Below, in pieces: positions 36,380 through 48,658 of a DNA stretch of 64,000 nucleotides. The stretch is from Impatiens glandulifera (taxonomy: Eukaryota; Streptophyta; Magnoliopsida; Ericales; Balsaminaceae). Positions within the stretch are counted from its first letter, which is position 1. Each line of letters opens with the position of its first letter. Made by a program: the position numbers and the translations under genes. The stretch lies in the NCBI RefSeq assembly GCF_907164915.1, contig NC_061868.1, positions 27,771,819 through 27,835,818 of the forward strand. The letters are read 5' to 3'. The notes below the pieces were generated by a model. The model was not told the origin of the DNA and did not search any database. It saw nothing but the letters and a program-made list of their open reading frames with translations.

Positions 36380-37761
36380 TTTTTTTTTGTAGGGTTACAG
36401 GGAAGCAATGTGAAAGGAAGAGGAAGACGAAGTCATCGAAAACTATTGAATCATTGTATCTTCTCGCTTTTACTGCTACAACTACACCTCTCGATGAAGA
36501 AATACCAAATCCCCCCAAAAGTAGAAGGAAAATAATTTTTAAAACTAGAAGGTAATCGGGTTTGGTTCTCTTCTTATATTGGGCGTCTCCAATTGCCCTA
36601 TTCATTTATACAAACAAGTAGTGACCATTTTCGACCCCAATGAGAGTTCTCTGATATTGGCCAATGATGATCAGATCCTTATCGATGAAGACCTTGTCTA
36701 GTTCGTGCTCAACCTCCCTAGAGGTTTAATAGACATAGTTGAGTCCATTGGGACAAAAATACATGACCCTGATTTTTATACATTCTTGAGGGATTGAAGG
36801 GTAAGATGGAGAGGAAGTTAATGAACTAGAGGTCTAGAAACAAATACTATGATAACGATGATATTAAATAACAGAAATGCAAACAAGAATTTTAAAATTG
36901 CCTTCATTGTGTATGTTGTCTCAAGTTTTTTATGTACAGTTCAAAATTCAAGATGCATGTAAACATTTTTTCAAATCTATTATACATCTATTTGTATTTG
37001 TGAATCCTTATACATGTACAATTTTAAAATTCTTAAATCCTTAATAGATGTTGAGAACATAAAGAACCTTAACTGGGGCAAATTCACACTACAAGGAAGT
37101 CCCCGAAAATGAAAAAAAAATCAACAAAAAATCAACCATCATTTTTTGATGCACATCTAACATTTTTATTGATAAATCTTATATTAACTTATAAGTACTC
37201 TTGCTTGGATGACACCACATTGTCAGAGATCAACATGTTAGAATCTCGAGCTGGTAGTTTTAGACGTGGGAGGGTCAGGGCATGCCTATCATTTAATGAA
37301 AATCAACTTGAGATTCTAGTTAATGATTTGGAATTACTTGTACCTGAGATTTCAGATCATTATTTGGAATTACCTAAACATGAGATGATGGATGGAACTC
37401 CAACAAACAAAGAAATATACTAAATTAACAAATTTACTGCCATTTGTATATACTTACATGTTGTTGAGACTAATAAACTATTATGATTTTAATCTACAAA
37501 TGTTCATATCCAAAGTCGCACAAACTTTTAAAGATATGGAACAACAACGATTATATATATATCAGGCGAGTTGGAGAAACTCAACATTGATCTTAGACCT
37601 ATTTTGAGTCAGGTATCCTGAATTTTATAGAGTTAAAAATGTACAAAAACATTTCAAAGTGAATGAAGAACTTATAAATAAAAGTCCCCCATCAACTAAG
37701 CCTACTACATAGGGTTGTGTAAATACGATAGATCCTCCAAAGGCTGTAGATGAGGACACTG
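36380..37761 (+). pseudogene. C48/ULP1-associated transposon ORF, copy B, first part
   Basis: 36408-36555 resembles the lysine/threonine-rich start seen in copy A and is followed by a GT splice-like site. 36620-36790 reads TIFDPNESSLILANDDQILI and FVLNLPRGLIDIVESIG, matching copy A at 29280-29400 but with a stop. 37109-37423 and 37500-37610 continue as open but unrecognised frames. The segment ends at DPPKAVDEDT, where the LTR pair is inserted. Confidence 0.55.
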
Positions 37762-40700
37762 TGTTATGATCAGGATCGCCGAAGGAGACTGGGGTCTCGC
37801 TAGGGTGAACGCTTACACAACACGTCGATTAATACTAACCCTGTTAGAGGTTAATATCGGTCTCAATACTACGCAAGTTGTCACAAACTCTTGAACCGAG
37901 TTCAAGTGCGGAACTGTTCGTTTCAACTTGAAGCAACACAAACACAGTTTAGACAACAATAAAAGGACACAAAGTAAGAGAGAAGCACAACATAGGATTT
38001 ATGGATGTTCGGAGATAAAGCTCCTACATCACCCCTTCTTCTCAAACTTTGAGAAGGATATAATTCACTCAGAATATTCAAATAGTTTACAATACGTATG
38101 TCGAACACTCGAGGCTTATTTACTGCTCGTTTTCGAATTCTTACTACGCTCACTCTGTTGAACAGAAACAAATTCTGTTAACTTACAACACTCACTATTT
38201 ACACAGAATAGATGAACTTGTAATACACGTGAGATTATAACACACACTGATTTGAATGCTTAAGAAATATGTGAGAAAAGATGGTTCGAAGGTTCTGGCA
38301 AAGTTCTTAATTCAAAAGGTTTCAAGGTTGTAAGATTCAAGCAAGTTGTTAGGTTGTAGCGTTCTTTATCCGATTGAGCTGAGTTCTCTTAAATAGGAAT
38401 ATGAAAACGATCATATTCTTCTTCTTCAACATATATATTTCCTTGATAGTACATCGTTTCTTGGATCTGATTGGTTGAGGATCGTTGTAGTATATTCTTG
38501 GGATATCTTCTTATCTTGTTTGATAAGAAGTCAATATAGCCATTAATTGGGTTAATAATTTCCGAGAAACAGATCATCATGCAGATTTGTCTTCTAATGA
38601 TTTGTCTATCTAGAATAGTGACAAATATTTACTCCAAGTAGATTATATTAGACTTATACCGAAATGGTAGTATGATCTTCCTCTAACAAGCTTCTGCTTT
38701 CTAAAAGATTTCATCAGACTTATATTAAAATGGAAATAAAACAGTCTGATCATTTGAAGGCTCCCTTCTGTAATTACCAAAATTGTTTTATATTACACTA
38801 AAAGAGAAACTGCTGACTGCTCACAATATAATTTTTTCTTAGCATAAAACTGGTTCACCTCTTAGATCTGACCGTTTAAACTACCGATCATATTATCGAT
38901 TTACCCTTTTTGTAAATAATAGGTTAAGTTACCGTTGCATGGACACTACCAATTCTGCTTCGTAAGGTAGAAACCAGTCAAATAACTAATTCCATGTCTT
39001 GTATAAGAACTGAAGATTTTACTGAATAATTACCGGACAAACTACCGGTTGTACCGTTTTTAAAGAACCGAAGATATTATCGGTCATACTGCTAATCGGT
39101 TTACCGATTCCGCTTCATAGCATATATCCGATATTTTTACCGGTCAGTTGATTGAGCGGTAAAACCGATTCCTCACTATCGAACCAATTTGCTTCTTGAT
39201 ATATAAATGATGATTTTACCGATCATGATTCTGAGCGGTAAAGCCGCTTTTCTCACTACCGAACCGATCCACTACTAGTTCCGTTTCTTGTATAGATAGC
39301 CGAATATAAAGCCGATTAGATAAGACCTATTTACGTCGTCTTTATAACATCGGTCAACTAGGCTGAGCGGTAAAACCAATTTTCATTACCAAACTGAACA
39401 TATAATCAGTTGCTCCTATTTGATAGATATCCGAACATAATTTAGTCTACGCCGTCTTTTATAAAATCGAAGGGATAAAACTGCAGGTTTCGGTTTTACC
39501 GATTCCTGAATTTCCGGTTTTGATAGGAACCGAACTTCTTGGCTTTCCAGATACCTTTTATCCTGCACAAATGATGGATTTGGTTAAGTTCTTTAGATAA
39601 TTAAATACTTACTAATTAATTATCTAATTTATCTAACAATTTCTACTTTTTTGATTATTTAATTTAAATATTCAAAATCTTGTAATCGTTGACCGTTTAA
39701 GTTAATTTTAGTTTCTAACAATATACCATTTGTTAGGATCGGGATCGCCGAAGGAGACTAGGGTCTCGTTAGGGTGAACACTTACACAACACGCCGATTG
39801 ATACTAACCTTATTAGAGGTTAATATCGGTCTCAATACTACACAAGTTGTCACAAACTCTTGAACTAAGTTCAAGTGTGGAACTATTCGTTTCAACTTGA
39901 AGCAACACAAGCACGATTTAGACAGCAACAAAATGACACAAAGTAAGAGAGAAACACAACACATGATTTATGGATGTTCAGAGATGAAGCACCTGTGTCA
40001 CGCCTTCTTCCCAAACTTGGAGAAGGATATTCACTTAGAATATTCAAATAGTTTACAATACGTATGTCGAACACCCGAGACTTATTTACTGCTCATTTTC
40101 GACTTCTTACTACGCTCACTCTGTTGAACATAAACAGATTCTGTCAACTTACAACACTCACTACTCACATAGAATAGATGATCTTGTAATACACGTGAGA
40201 TTCTAACACACACTGATTTGAACGCTTAAGAAATATGTGAGCAAAGATGGTTCGAAGGTTCTGGCAAAGTTCTTAGTTCAAAAGGTTTCAAGGTTGTAAG
40301 ATTCAAGCAGGTTGTTAGGTTGTAGCGTTCTTTATCCGGCTGAGCTGAGTTCTCTTAAATAGGAATATGACAACGGTCATATTTTTCTTCTTCAACAGAT
40401 ATATTTCCTTGATAGTACATCGTTTCTTGGATCTGATTGGTTGAGGATCGTTGTAGTACATTTTTGGGATATCTTATGATCTTGTTTGATAAGAGTTTTT
40501 TTGGGAAAAATTGTTTGATAAGAAGTTAACATAGCCATTAATTGGGTTAATGATTTCCGAGAAGCAAATCATCATGTAGATTTGTCTTCTAATTATTTGA
40601 CTATTTGGAATAGTGTGACAAATATCTACTCCAAGTATATTGTATTGGACTTATACCGAAATGGTAGTCTGATCTTCCTTTAACAGGCTTATGCTTCCCA

Positions 40701-41642
40701 AAAGATTTCATCAGACTTATATTAAAATGGCAATAAAATAGTCTGATCATCTGAAGTCTCCCTTCTATAATTACCGAAATTGTTCTTCATTGCACTAAAA
40801 GGGAAATTGCTGGCTGCTCACAATATAAATCTATCTTAGCATAAAACCGGTTCCGCCTCTTAGATCTGACCGTTTAAACTACTGATCATATTACCGATTT
40901 ACCCTTTTTATAAATAACCGGTCAAGTTACCGTTGCATGGATATTATCGATTCCGCTTCCTAGGGTAGAAACCGGTCAAATATTCGATTCCGTGTCTTGT
41001 ATAAGAACCGAAGATTTTACCGAATAAATTACTAGACAAACTACCGGTTGTGCCGTCTTTAGAGAACCGAAGATATTACCGGTCATATTGCTAATCGGTT
41101 TACTAATTCCGCTTCATAGCATATATCCGATATTTTTACCGGTCAGTTGATTGAGCGGTAAAACAGATTTCTCACTATCGAACCGATTTGCTTCTTGATA
41201 TATAACTGATGAGTTTACCGATCATGATGCTAAGCGGTAAAGCCGTTTTTCTCACTACTGAACCGATTCACTACTAATTCCGTTTCTTGTATAGATAGCC
41301 GAATATAAAGCCGATTAGATAAGATCGATTTGCGCCATCTTTATAATATTTGTCAACCGGGCTGAGCGATAAAACCGATTTCTATTACCGAACCAAACTG
41401 AATATATAACTGGTTGTTCCTCTTTGATAGATATCCGAACATAATTCGGTCTGCGCCGTCTTTTATAAAACCAAAGGGATATAATTGCCGGTTTCGGTTT
41501 TACCGATTCCTGCATTTTCGGTTTTGATAGGAATCGAACTTCTTGGCTTTCCGAATTCCTTTTATCCTACACAAATGATGGATTTGGTTAATTTCTTTAG
41601 ATAATTATTTACTTACTAATTAATTATCTAATTTATCTAACA
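37762..41642 (-). mobile_element. LTR pair with only 92 bp between LTRs, TSD CACTG
   Basis: Two direct repeats, 37762-39638 (1877 bp) and 39731-41642 (1912 bp), both start TGTTA[TG]GATC and end TCTAACA. The target duplication CACTG is at 37757-37761 and 41643-41647. Only 39639-39730 separates them. Read on the minus strand, this spacer begins AATGGTATATTG, which resembles a tRNA-Met primer binding site (TGGTAT), and ends AAAAAAGTAGAAAT, which resembles a polypurine tract. The element therefore appears to run right to left and to consist of almost nothing but LTRs, PBS and PPT. It has no gag or pol. The LTRs differ at many positions and the right one has a local insertion near 40495, so the insertion is not recent. 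Open frames within the LTRs are not protein genes. Confidence 0.9.
38870..39560. repeat. ACCG/CGGT-rich repetitive zone inside the LTR (also 40850-41540)
   Basis: Phrases such as TTTACCGATTCC, GAGCGGTAAAACCGATT, TTACCGGTCA and AGAACCGAAGAT recur many times in loose units in both LTRs. Units occur in both orientations. Confidence 0.75.
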
Positions 41643-42336
41643 CACTGCATATAGTCCCATGATGGTTGATCCTAATGAAGATGGTTGTTTAAATAATGAA
41701 GACCCTCCAAAGGCGGCAGATGAGGACACTGAAGATAGTGGAAACTCTATTCATTGGGATCATTTGAGTGAAGATTCTGAAAATGATGAAGATAAGGGGG
41801 GATGTGTCAATATTAAAGACCATTCGAATAGGAAGATTAACAGAGTTTTGGTACTCCTTCAATCACCTTACATGAACATCATGGCCAAGAAGTTAGGTAA
41901 AATAACAAACAAGGAACAACTATTGACCGATTTGGTTTTTTTTGATGAACTCAATCAAAAGTAAGTAAATCTTTCCTCAAATTAAAATAACAAAGTAGTG
42001 TATGTTCTAAATTAATATGTTTTACAGTAAGGGACTCTTCGAGGGCTCAACCAATGTAACACGTTTACTTTTTAAAATGAAAGAAGAAACAGATCTTTGC
42101 ACAAAAATAGTGGACGTTTGGGCCCATCTTTTGAACACGAGTTTTAGTAGGGTAGCAAGGCATGAAAAACGAATAATTTATTTTTCTACATTATCTAATG
42201 TAAGTACTTCACTTAGATATGTTCTATGTATTATGCTAAATCTTCATGATATTGATAATTTAAATTTTATTTACAGATTATGATGCAACCGGATTACCCA
42301 TCATTTCAGGTTTCACTTAAGGAAGAGATGTAGAAG
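41643..42336 (+). pseudogene. C48/ULP1-associated transposon ORF, copy B, middle part
   Basis: It resumes with EDPPKAADEDTEDSG (41700-41745), repeating the motif present before the first insertion. An acidic region and INRVLVLLQSPYMNIMAKKL follow. An intron (about 41963-42027, GTAAGT to ACAG) leads into LLFKMKEETDLCTKIVDVWA, HLLNTSFSRVARHEKRIIYF, which fits the region before the protease domain. A second GTAAGT-ACAG intron lies at about 42200-42277. The gypsy element interrupts at 42336. Confidence 0.6.
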
Positions 42337-43000
42337 TGACACGGAGAAATTAGAGAAGTATGAAGTAACATAAGAAGTCACTAGACACTCATCACTCTAG
42401 GAATCTAGAAAAAGAGTTTAGAGCAAGATAAATAGAAGATAACACTTCAAAACAAGCTTAAGAGCTCAAGGTAATTATTAATCTTCCTCACTAAGTTGTC
42501 TTTCACGCTTACAAAAGGCCTATAAATAGGAAATACTAGGAAGTTGGAACAAACCCCAAAAATAAGTAAATAAACTTTAATACTAGATAATTAAATAACA
42601 TTACAACTGATCTCCAAGAAGTGACTATTTGAATTCCACCACACTTCATTACTTTAGCCCTATCTCTGTAACTTTTAGGGCTTCCCAATGGCATATGATT
42701 GCCATCGAAATTATTCTAAATGAAAATAGTTTCATGATTAAAATGGGTCAATTTTCATTTAAAATTCAGCATTATTCTACCTCGGTTGGAGAATATTCGA
42801 CCTCGAATCTGAACATGTTCATCATCAATGTATGGAGAAATATCAGAAACATTGAACGTAGTTAAGACATCATAGTTTCCTAGTAACTCCATCTTGTAAG
42901 CATTATCACCAATCTTCTTCAAAATCCAAAAAGGACCATCAACTCTAGGCTTTAATTTTCCATGTCGACCTTGATGAAAATGCTCCTTTCTTAAGTGAAT

Positions 43001-43858
43001 TCAGGCCAAGTATCCTTCATTAAGAACATAACGCTTTCGATGCTTGTTCGCCACCCTTTGATACATCTCATTGTGCTTGATAACTTTTTGACAAACTTTC
43101 TCATGTAATTTCTTGATATACTTAGCACAATCTTCTCCATCCTTGCTTATATGATGAGTAATAGGTATTTGAGCAAGATCCATGGGAGTGATGAGATTCT
43201 TACCATAAACAACATTGAACGAACTCTATCTGGTAGTTTGACTTGATGATCGATTGTAAGCAAACTCTACTTGAGCCAAAACCTCATTCCATTGGCGATG
43301 ATTCTTTCCAATCAAACTTCTTAAAAGGTTTTCCAAGCTCCGATTCACAACTTCGGCCTGTCCATCAGTTTGTGGATGGTGAGAAGAACTAAATTGAAGT
43401 TTAGATCCAAGTTTCTTCCAAAGTGTTCGCCATAAATGACTCATGAATTTCGATTCCCGATCAGAGGTTATGGTCTTTAGAATGCCATGAAGCCTCACAT
43501 TATCTTTGAAATAAAGAACAATCATGTGAGTAACATCCATTGTTTCGATGTAAGGAATAAAGTGCGACATTTTGGAAAACCGATCAACGACTACCATAAT
43601 TGAAACTTTGTTCCTTTGAGTGCGTGGCAGCCCAACAACAAAGTCCATACTCACATCTTCCCATGGACATAATGGTACTGGTAAAGGAGTGTACAAACCT
43701 GTATTTTGCCCTTGACTTTTAGGAATATGACACACTCTGCACCTCTCAACGTACTTTTTGACATCTCGATTCATACATGGCCAATAACAATTTTCCTTTA
43801 TGAGTGTAAGTCTTTTCTCTTCATAAGTGTCCCGCAAGACATCCATTATGTGCTTCAT
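43001..43858 (-). pseudogene. Gypsy integrase
   Basis: This is the longest open part of the element (210 codons, 43858-43226). The zinc-binding end is YWPCMNRDVKKYVERCRVCH. The DDE core is seen as DFVVGLPRTQRNK, TSDRESKFMSHLWRTLW and HHPQTDGQAEVVNRSLEN, so all three acidic residues are present. The frame then breaks and the C-terminal region continues at 43183-43001. Confidence 0.92.
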
Positions 43859-43989
43859 CGATAATTGTTAGCCTTAATGAACAATTTTAAATACATAATA
43901 ATGTACCTTTAAAGAGATAATCATCATCAATCAAGAAAAACTTGAATTGAGCTTTTGAAGATTCCTCCCAAATTTTGCCGAAGTACAAA

Positions 43990-45300
43990 TCATCCTTGTA
44001 GAGATCTTTTATTATCTCAAATTCAAGTACTTGCAATCACAACGTAGACAACAAAGAATATCGTCGACTGAGAGCATCTGTCACTCGATTTTACACGCCA
44101 TACTTGTTCTTGATCACAAAGTTGAATGCTTGTAGAAACTCGACCCATTTTCCATGCCGCGGGTTCAACTTTTGTTGTGAGTTCAAGTGCTTCAAAGCTT
44201 CATGATCCAAGATGAGAACAAACTCCCTGTGTAGTAGATAATGTTGTCAATGATCCAAGGTACGAACAATGACAAATAACTCCTTGTTGTATGTAGAATA
44301 ATTGCGCCGAGAGTTATTCATCATCTCACTAAAAAAAGAAATGGGTGCCTTCTTGGCTAAGAACTCCTCCGATCCCCATGTTGGAAGCATAACAATCTAC
44401 TTCGAATACCCTTCTGAAATCTGGAAGTTGCAAAATTAGAGTTTTCGTAATTTTTTTCTTGATAAGTTCAATGTTTTTTAATGCTTCCTCTATCCATTTG
44501 AAACTGCCACATTTCAAACAATCAGTTATAAGAGCAGTTATAGGAGCAGTGAGAGTGCTAAATATTTTGATAAACATGTAGTGAAATGAAGCCAAACCCT
44601 AAAACTCTGAATATCATGAATAGTCTTAGGAATTGGCCAACTTAAAATAGCTTCAATCTTGTCTCGATCAATCTTGATAACATCGAAAGAAATATTGTAG
44701 CCCTAAAAGAAGAGGCTGTTAGTAAAGAAGTGACATTTGTTCAAATTGGCATATAACTTATATTCTCTTAGAACCTTGAAAACTTGTCAAAGATGATTTA
44801 AATGCTCTTCTGGGCTGGAGCTGTACACAAGAATATTGTCAAAATAGACAACAACAAATTTCCCAATAAATGGTTTAAACATGTGATCATATGTTACATA
44901 AATGTAGATAAGGCATTAGAAAGTCCAAATGGCATAACCAACCACTCGTAAAGACTATCTCTCATCTTAAAAGCGATTTTCCACTCATCTTTAGGCCACA
45001 TTCGAATTTGATGATAGCCACTCCATAAATCAATCTTTGAACCAATTTTGAAGCCATAAAGTTGATCAAAGAGATCATAGAGGTGAGGAATAAGAAAGTG
45101 GTATTTGATCATGGTTTTACTCGCCGCTCTACTATCAACACACTAACGCCACAAACCATCTTTTTTTTTGCACAAGAAGTGTTGGCATGACATATGAACT
45201 CTTATTTTCTTGTATAAGACCTCTTGACAACAAGTCTTCAACTTGTCGCTATAACTCTTCATATTGCTTAGGATTCATACTATAAATAACTTTATTTGGG
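43990..45300 (-). pseudogene. Gypsy reverse transcriptase and RNase H, broken, YFDN at the active site
   Basis: RT motifs [20 protein letters not shown] and [16 protein letters not shown] are at 45050-44894. The active-site segment (44870-44815) reads [12 protein letters not shown]: the second aspartate of the usual YFDD is Asn, which would abolish catalysis. RNase H follows (FEVDCYASNMGIGGVLSQEG, 44405-44340). Several stops lie between these pieces. Confidence 0.88.
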
Positions 45301-45358
45301 ATCAACACACCAGGAATTAGATCAACATAATATTGAATGTTTCGCATGGGAGGAAGGC

Positions 45359-47115
45359 CTATAGGAATCTCTTCATGTACGACATCAACAAATTCTTGTA
45401 AAAGTGGAACACTTGTAGCGTAATGATATTATCTTCCTTGTTTTCTTCAAAAACAACCAATGTAAACGCCTCCAAGGATTCATTCATTACATCCTCAAAT
45501 TGTGATTTGGAGAGCAAATTATTTCCTTCTTCCTTTGATGGTTTAACAATGTCCTTCATTATTGAAGGTCCCAAAATTATTTTCTCGCCATATTTTATAA
45601 AAGTATAGGTGTTCTTGAATACATCATGTTTCGTTTTCCTATCAAATTGCCAAGGTCTTCCAAGAAGCAAATGACAAACATCCACAGGGATAACATCACA
45701 ACAAACTTCATCTTTGTACTTGTCTCCAATAGAAAATTGAATGAGACATCAATTATTTTCTTTTACTTCATTAACTTTCCGAAGCCATGATAGCTTGTAA
45801 GGTCGATGATGATTTTTTGTTTTTAATGCATCTTCTCCACCATAGTTGTAGCCACAACATTTTCGTAGCTTCCTCCATCGACAATGATGTCACACACTTT
45901 GCCATTTGACGTGCATCTAGTGTGAACAATATTATTACGAAGCCATGAATCATCTGGAACATAAGTGATGTTGAGGCTACGCTGTATTACTCAAGTTTCT
46001 CCATGATCTTCATAAGTGATATCTCCCTCCTCGTGACATTCATCGTAAATGGGTGTTGTCTCCTCATTCTCTTCTTCATACTCTTCTTTAACGAGAGCAA
46101 CGATTCTTCGATTTGGACAATCGACAACAAAATGACCGAACCCTTTGCACTTGAAACAAGTTTTTTGATTAGTTGGACCACTTAATTTTTCAAAAACTAG
46201 CACAAAAATCCTTACTTGTAAAAGATTCTGTTTTACGTCTTTTACAGCTGGACTATTATTGGAAGTAGAAATACTTCCTCGACTATAGGCACCACCACCC
46301 GATGATAAACTTCCTCCAAAATGATTCAATTTTTGTTTTTGTTTTTCAACTTTAAGAGCCAACTGACATACATCATTATATGTCAAATATTACTTCAATT
46401 GGACCACATTCCCAATTTCATACCGCATCCCTCCAAGAAAACGAACAATAATTTGTTCTTCTGGCTCCAAAACATCGCACCGCATCATAAGATTTTCAAA
46501 TTAAGCCATGTAGTCTTCCACGGATAAATCCTTCTACTTGAAGTTTTGATATTTGATAAAATCATCTTGGTGATAATTATTTGGCAAAAATTTCATCCTT
46601 AACTCATTCATTTTGTCCCATGTTTTGACTTTTTCTTTTCATCATGCACACGTTGCTTCTTAAGGTGTTCCCACCAAATGAACGCATATTTTTTAAACTT
46701 GATAACCACTAGCTTCACCTTGTTATCTTCTTGAACATCTTTGAACTCAAAAACTCTCTCAACGGTATTGATCCAGTCAATGGATTCGTAGGGATTATTT
46801 CTTCCTTCAAAATCTGGAATATCAACTTTAAAATCCAAAAACATGTGGCGGAGATTGTTTCTTTGGAACTTTTGACCACGAGATGCACGATCACTTGAGT
46901 CATTATCATCATGAAATAAATTGAAATCCTCATCATTATTTCTACAACCATCATCTGAATCATGACCATCAACATCATGTTAACGATTGTCTCCACGCGC
47001 AAGGCGTTGCTCGAGTTGCTACACTTGTCTCCTTAATTCTTCTAACTCATTATCATGAAGGTCTCTTTGACGAGCTTTAGGATCTTCATCATTTGGTCAT
47101 CTTTTTCCGACCAGC
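45359..47115 (-). pseudogene. Gypsy gag-protease, broken
   Basis: It starts with MAGRKKMT just after the primer binding site (about 47115). Gag follows (VDIPDFEGRNNPYESIDWIN, 46830-46770; FIWWEHLKKQR). The zinc knuckle CFKCKGFGHFVVDC is at about 46160-46115. Protease-region sequence follows (MDVCHLLLGRPWQFDRKTKH, 45685-45620). At least four stops or frameshifts interrupt it, including one where the protease active site should be. Confidence 0.85.
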
Positions 47116-47585
47116 CATTGTAGACCAAAGCTTTAATACCACTTTAACACCGAGAAATTAGAGAAGTATGAAGTAACACAAGAAGTCACTCGACATTCAT
47201 CAATTTAAGAATCCACCAAAAGAATTTAGAGCAAGATAAATAGTAGATAACACTTCTATATAAGCTTAAGAGCTCAAGGTAATTATTAATCTTCCCCCAC
47301 TAAGTTGTCTTTCACGCTTACTAAAAGGCCTATAAATAGGAAAGACTAGGAAGTTGGAACAACCCCCCAAAAGAAGTAAATAAACTTTAATACTAGATAA
47401 TTAAATACTATGACGATTGATCTCTAATAAGTGACAATTTAAATTCCACCACACTTCATTAATTTGGCCCTATCTCTTTGATTTCTAGGGCTTCCCAATG
47501 ACATATGATTGCCACCGAAATTATTCTAAATGCAAATAGTTTCATGATTAATGTGGGCCAATTTTCATTGAAAATTCTAGCATCA

Positions 47586-48260
47586 AGAAGTATAAAATAT
47601 CAAAAGAAGACGTCAACACTACTAACCTTGTATGTAAACCCTTCAAATAAGAAATTTCGTTTATGCTTATATACAATGATAACTAATAATTCTTCTTTTT
47701 ACAGATATTCATACCAGTCATCTGCTCTGGAAATTTCTATATTATATGTATAAATTCGACTGTAAACAAGTTAGAAGTACTAGACAACAAACCACTTCTG
47801 ACATGTGTTACTTTTAATAGAAAGTATACTAATATACAAAAACATATGGGTTTATTTGCTGCTTTTTTGAGAGGTATAGAATCTCCCTTAGCTGATAAAG
47901 TGAAAAAATGACATTTAAGTGTCTAAAAATGCCTTGGCACAATGATATAAACATCACCTGTTGTGGTATTTATTGTATGAGGCACATTGAGACTTATAGA
48001 GGAGATGTCAAGAACTAGAATATTAACATCACTAATGACAATGTAAGTGTTAAACATATATTATTCATTCACACTTTTTTTTATTGATTTCCTTATATTT
48101 TTTCTTGTTGTCTTGAAAGCCTTAGAAGCATTGAGCACACTCAAGATAAAATACGTATGCATAATTCTTATGTCAGACCTGAAAGCGAACAAGAGGAATT
48201 TAAAGAAATCACTTAGATAAGTGTTGTATAATCATTGTAATTATTATATTTTACATTATT
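47586..48260 (+). pseudogene. C48/ULP1 protease-like domain, copy B, last part
   Basis: After the gypsy element the host ORF resumes. 47705-47800 encodes FIPVICSGNFYIICINSTVN and KLEVLDNKPL, the central strand region of a ULP1-type (C48) protease. The family has a catalytic His-Trp/Phe where this has Asn-Phe. About 47925-48010 encodes ITCCGIYCMRHIETYRG, matching the DCGIF.MRHMETY box; the catalytic Cys is kept but the Asp is replaced. Stops lie between the two. The natural end is near 48235. Confidence 0.65.
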
Positions 48261-48658
48261 CTGTTTATTTTGTTATCATATTAATGCACTTATTATTTAT
48301 GCTGATAATAGTTTTCATGTAAAACCGCTAACACATTCATGTAAATACTTTTATACGTTCATGTAAAAGCATTGATGACTTCATGTAAACCCTACCAGAG
48401 AATAAAAAAGATGAAACAAGAGATACCTAGTGAAGATTGCTTCACTTATATTTACAATGCTTATATAAGTGAACCAAGCGCTACCTAATGAAGCTTGCTT
48501 CACTTCTATTTACGCTGCGTATGCCCTATAATTGTCTTCTTACCTCTCATTGTCCTTAAATATTTTTTCTCTCTGAATTCTCTCCCTCTCAACTCTCTAC
48601 TGGTGATACCTCAACCTATTTAGTTAGTGAGTTACACATAATATTTTAGAGCCAGAGA
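48261..48658. other. Junction between copy B and the Tat-like element
   Basis: 48424-48524 contains two imperfect copies (about 60 bp apart) of ACCTA[AG]TGAAG.TTGCTTCACTT followed by ATTTAC. No gene. The 3' LTR of the Tat-like element would be expected here but nothing matches the LTR at 54977-57831. Confidence 0.5.

Larger units (their letters stand above)
42337..47585 (-). mobile_element. Ty3/gypsy retrotransposon, 5.25 kb, TSD AGAAG
   Basis: The LTRs are 42337-42774 (438 bp) and 47145-47585 (441 bp). The target duplication AGAAG lies at 42332-42336 and 47586-47590. On the minus strand the LTR starts T[GA]ATGCT. The primer binding site TGGTATTAAAGC (about 47142-47131) is close to the tRNA-Met type, and a PPT (GAGGTAGAA) precedes the 3' LTR. 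The gene order gag, protease, RT-RNase H, integrase is that of Ty3/gypsy. All genes are broken. I saw no chromodomain. Confidence 0.93.

Noticed and set aside
37085..37098. CACTACAAGGAAGT, similar to a CACTA terminus
   Set aside because: There is no inverted partner and no 3-bp duplication, and it lies within the copy B coding region.
37923..38171. Frames in both LTRs with similar products (also 39892-40127)
   Set aside because: They resemble each other only because the LTRs are duplicates. The frames differ in length and start and match no known protein.
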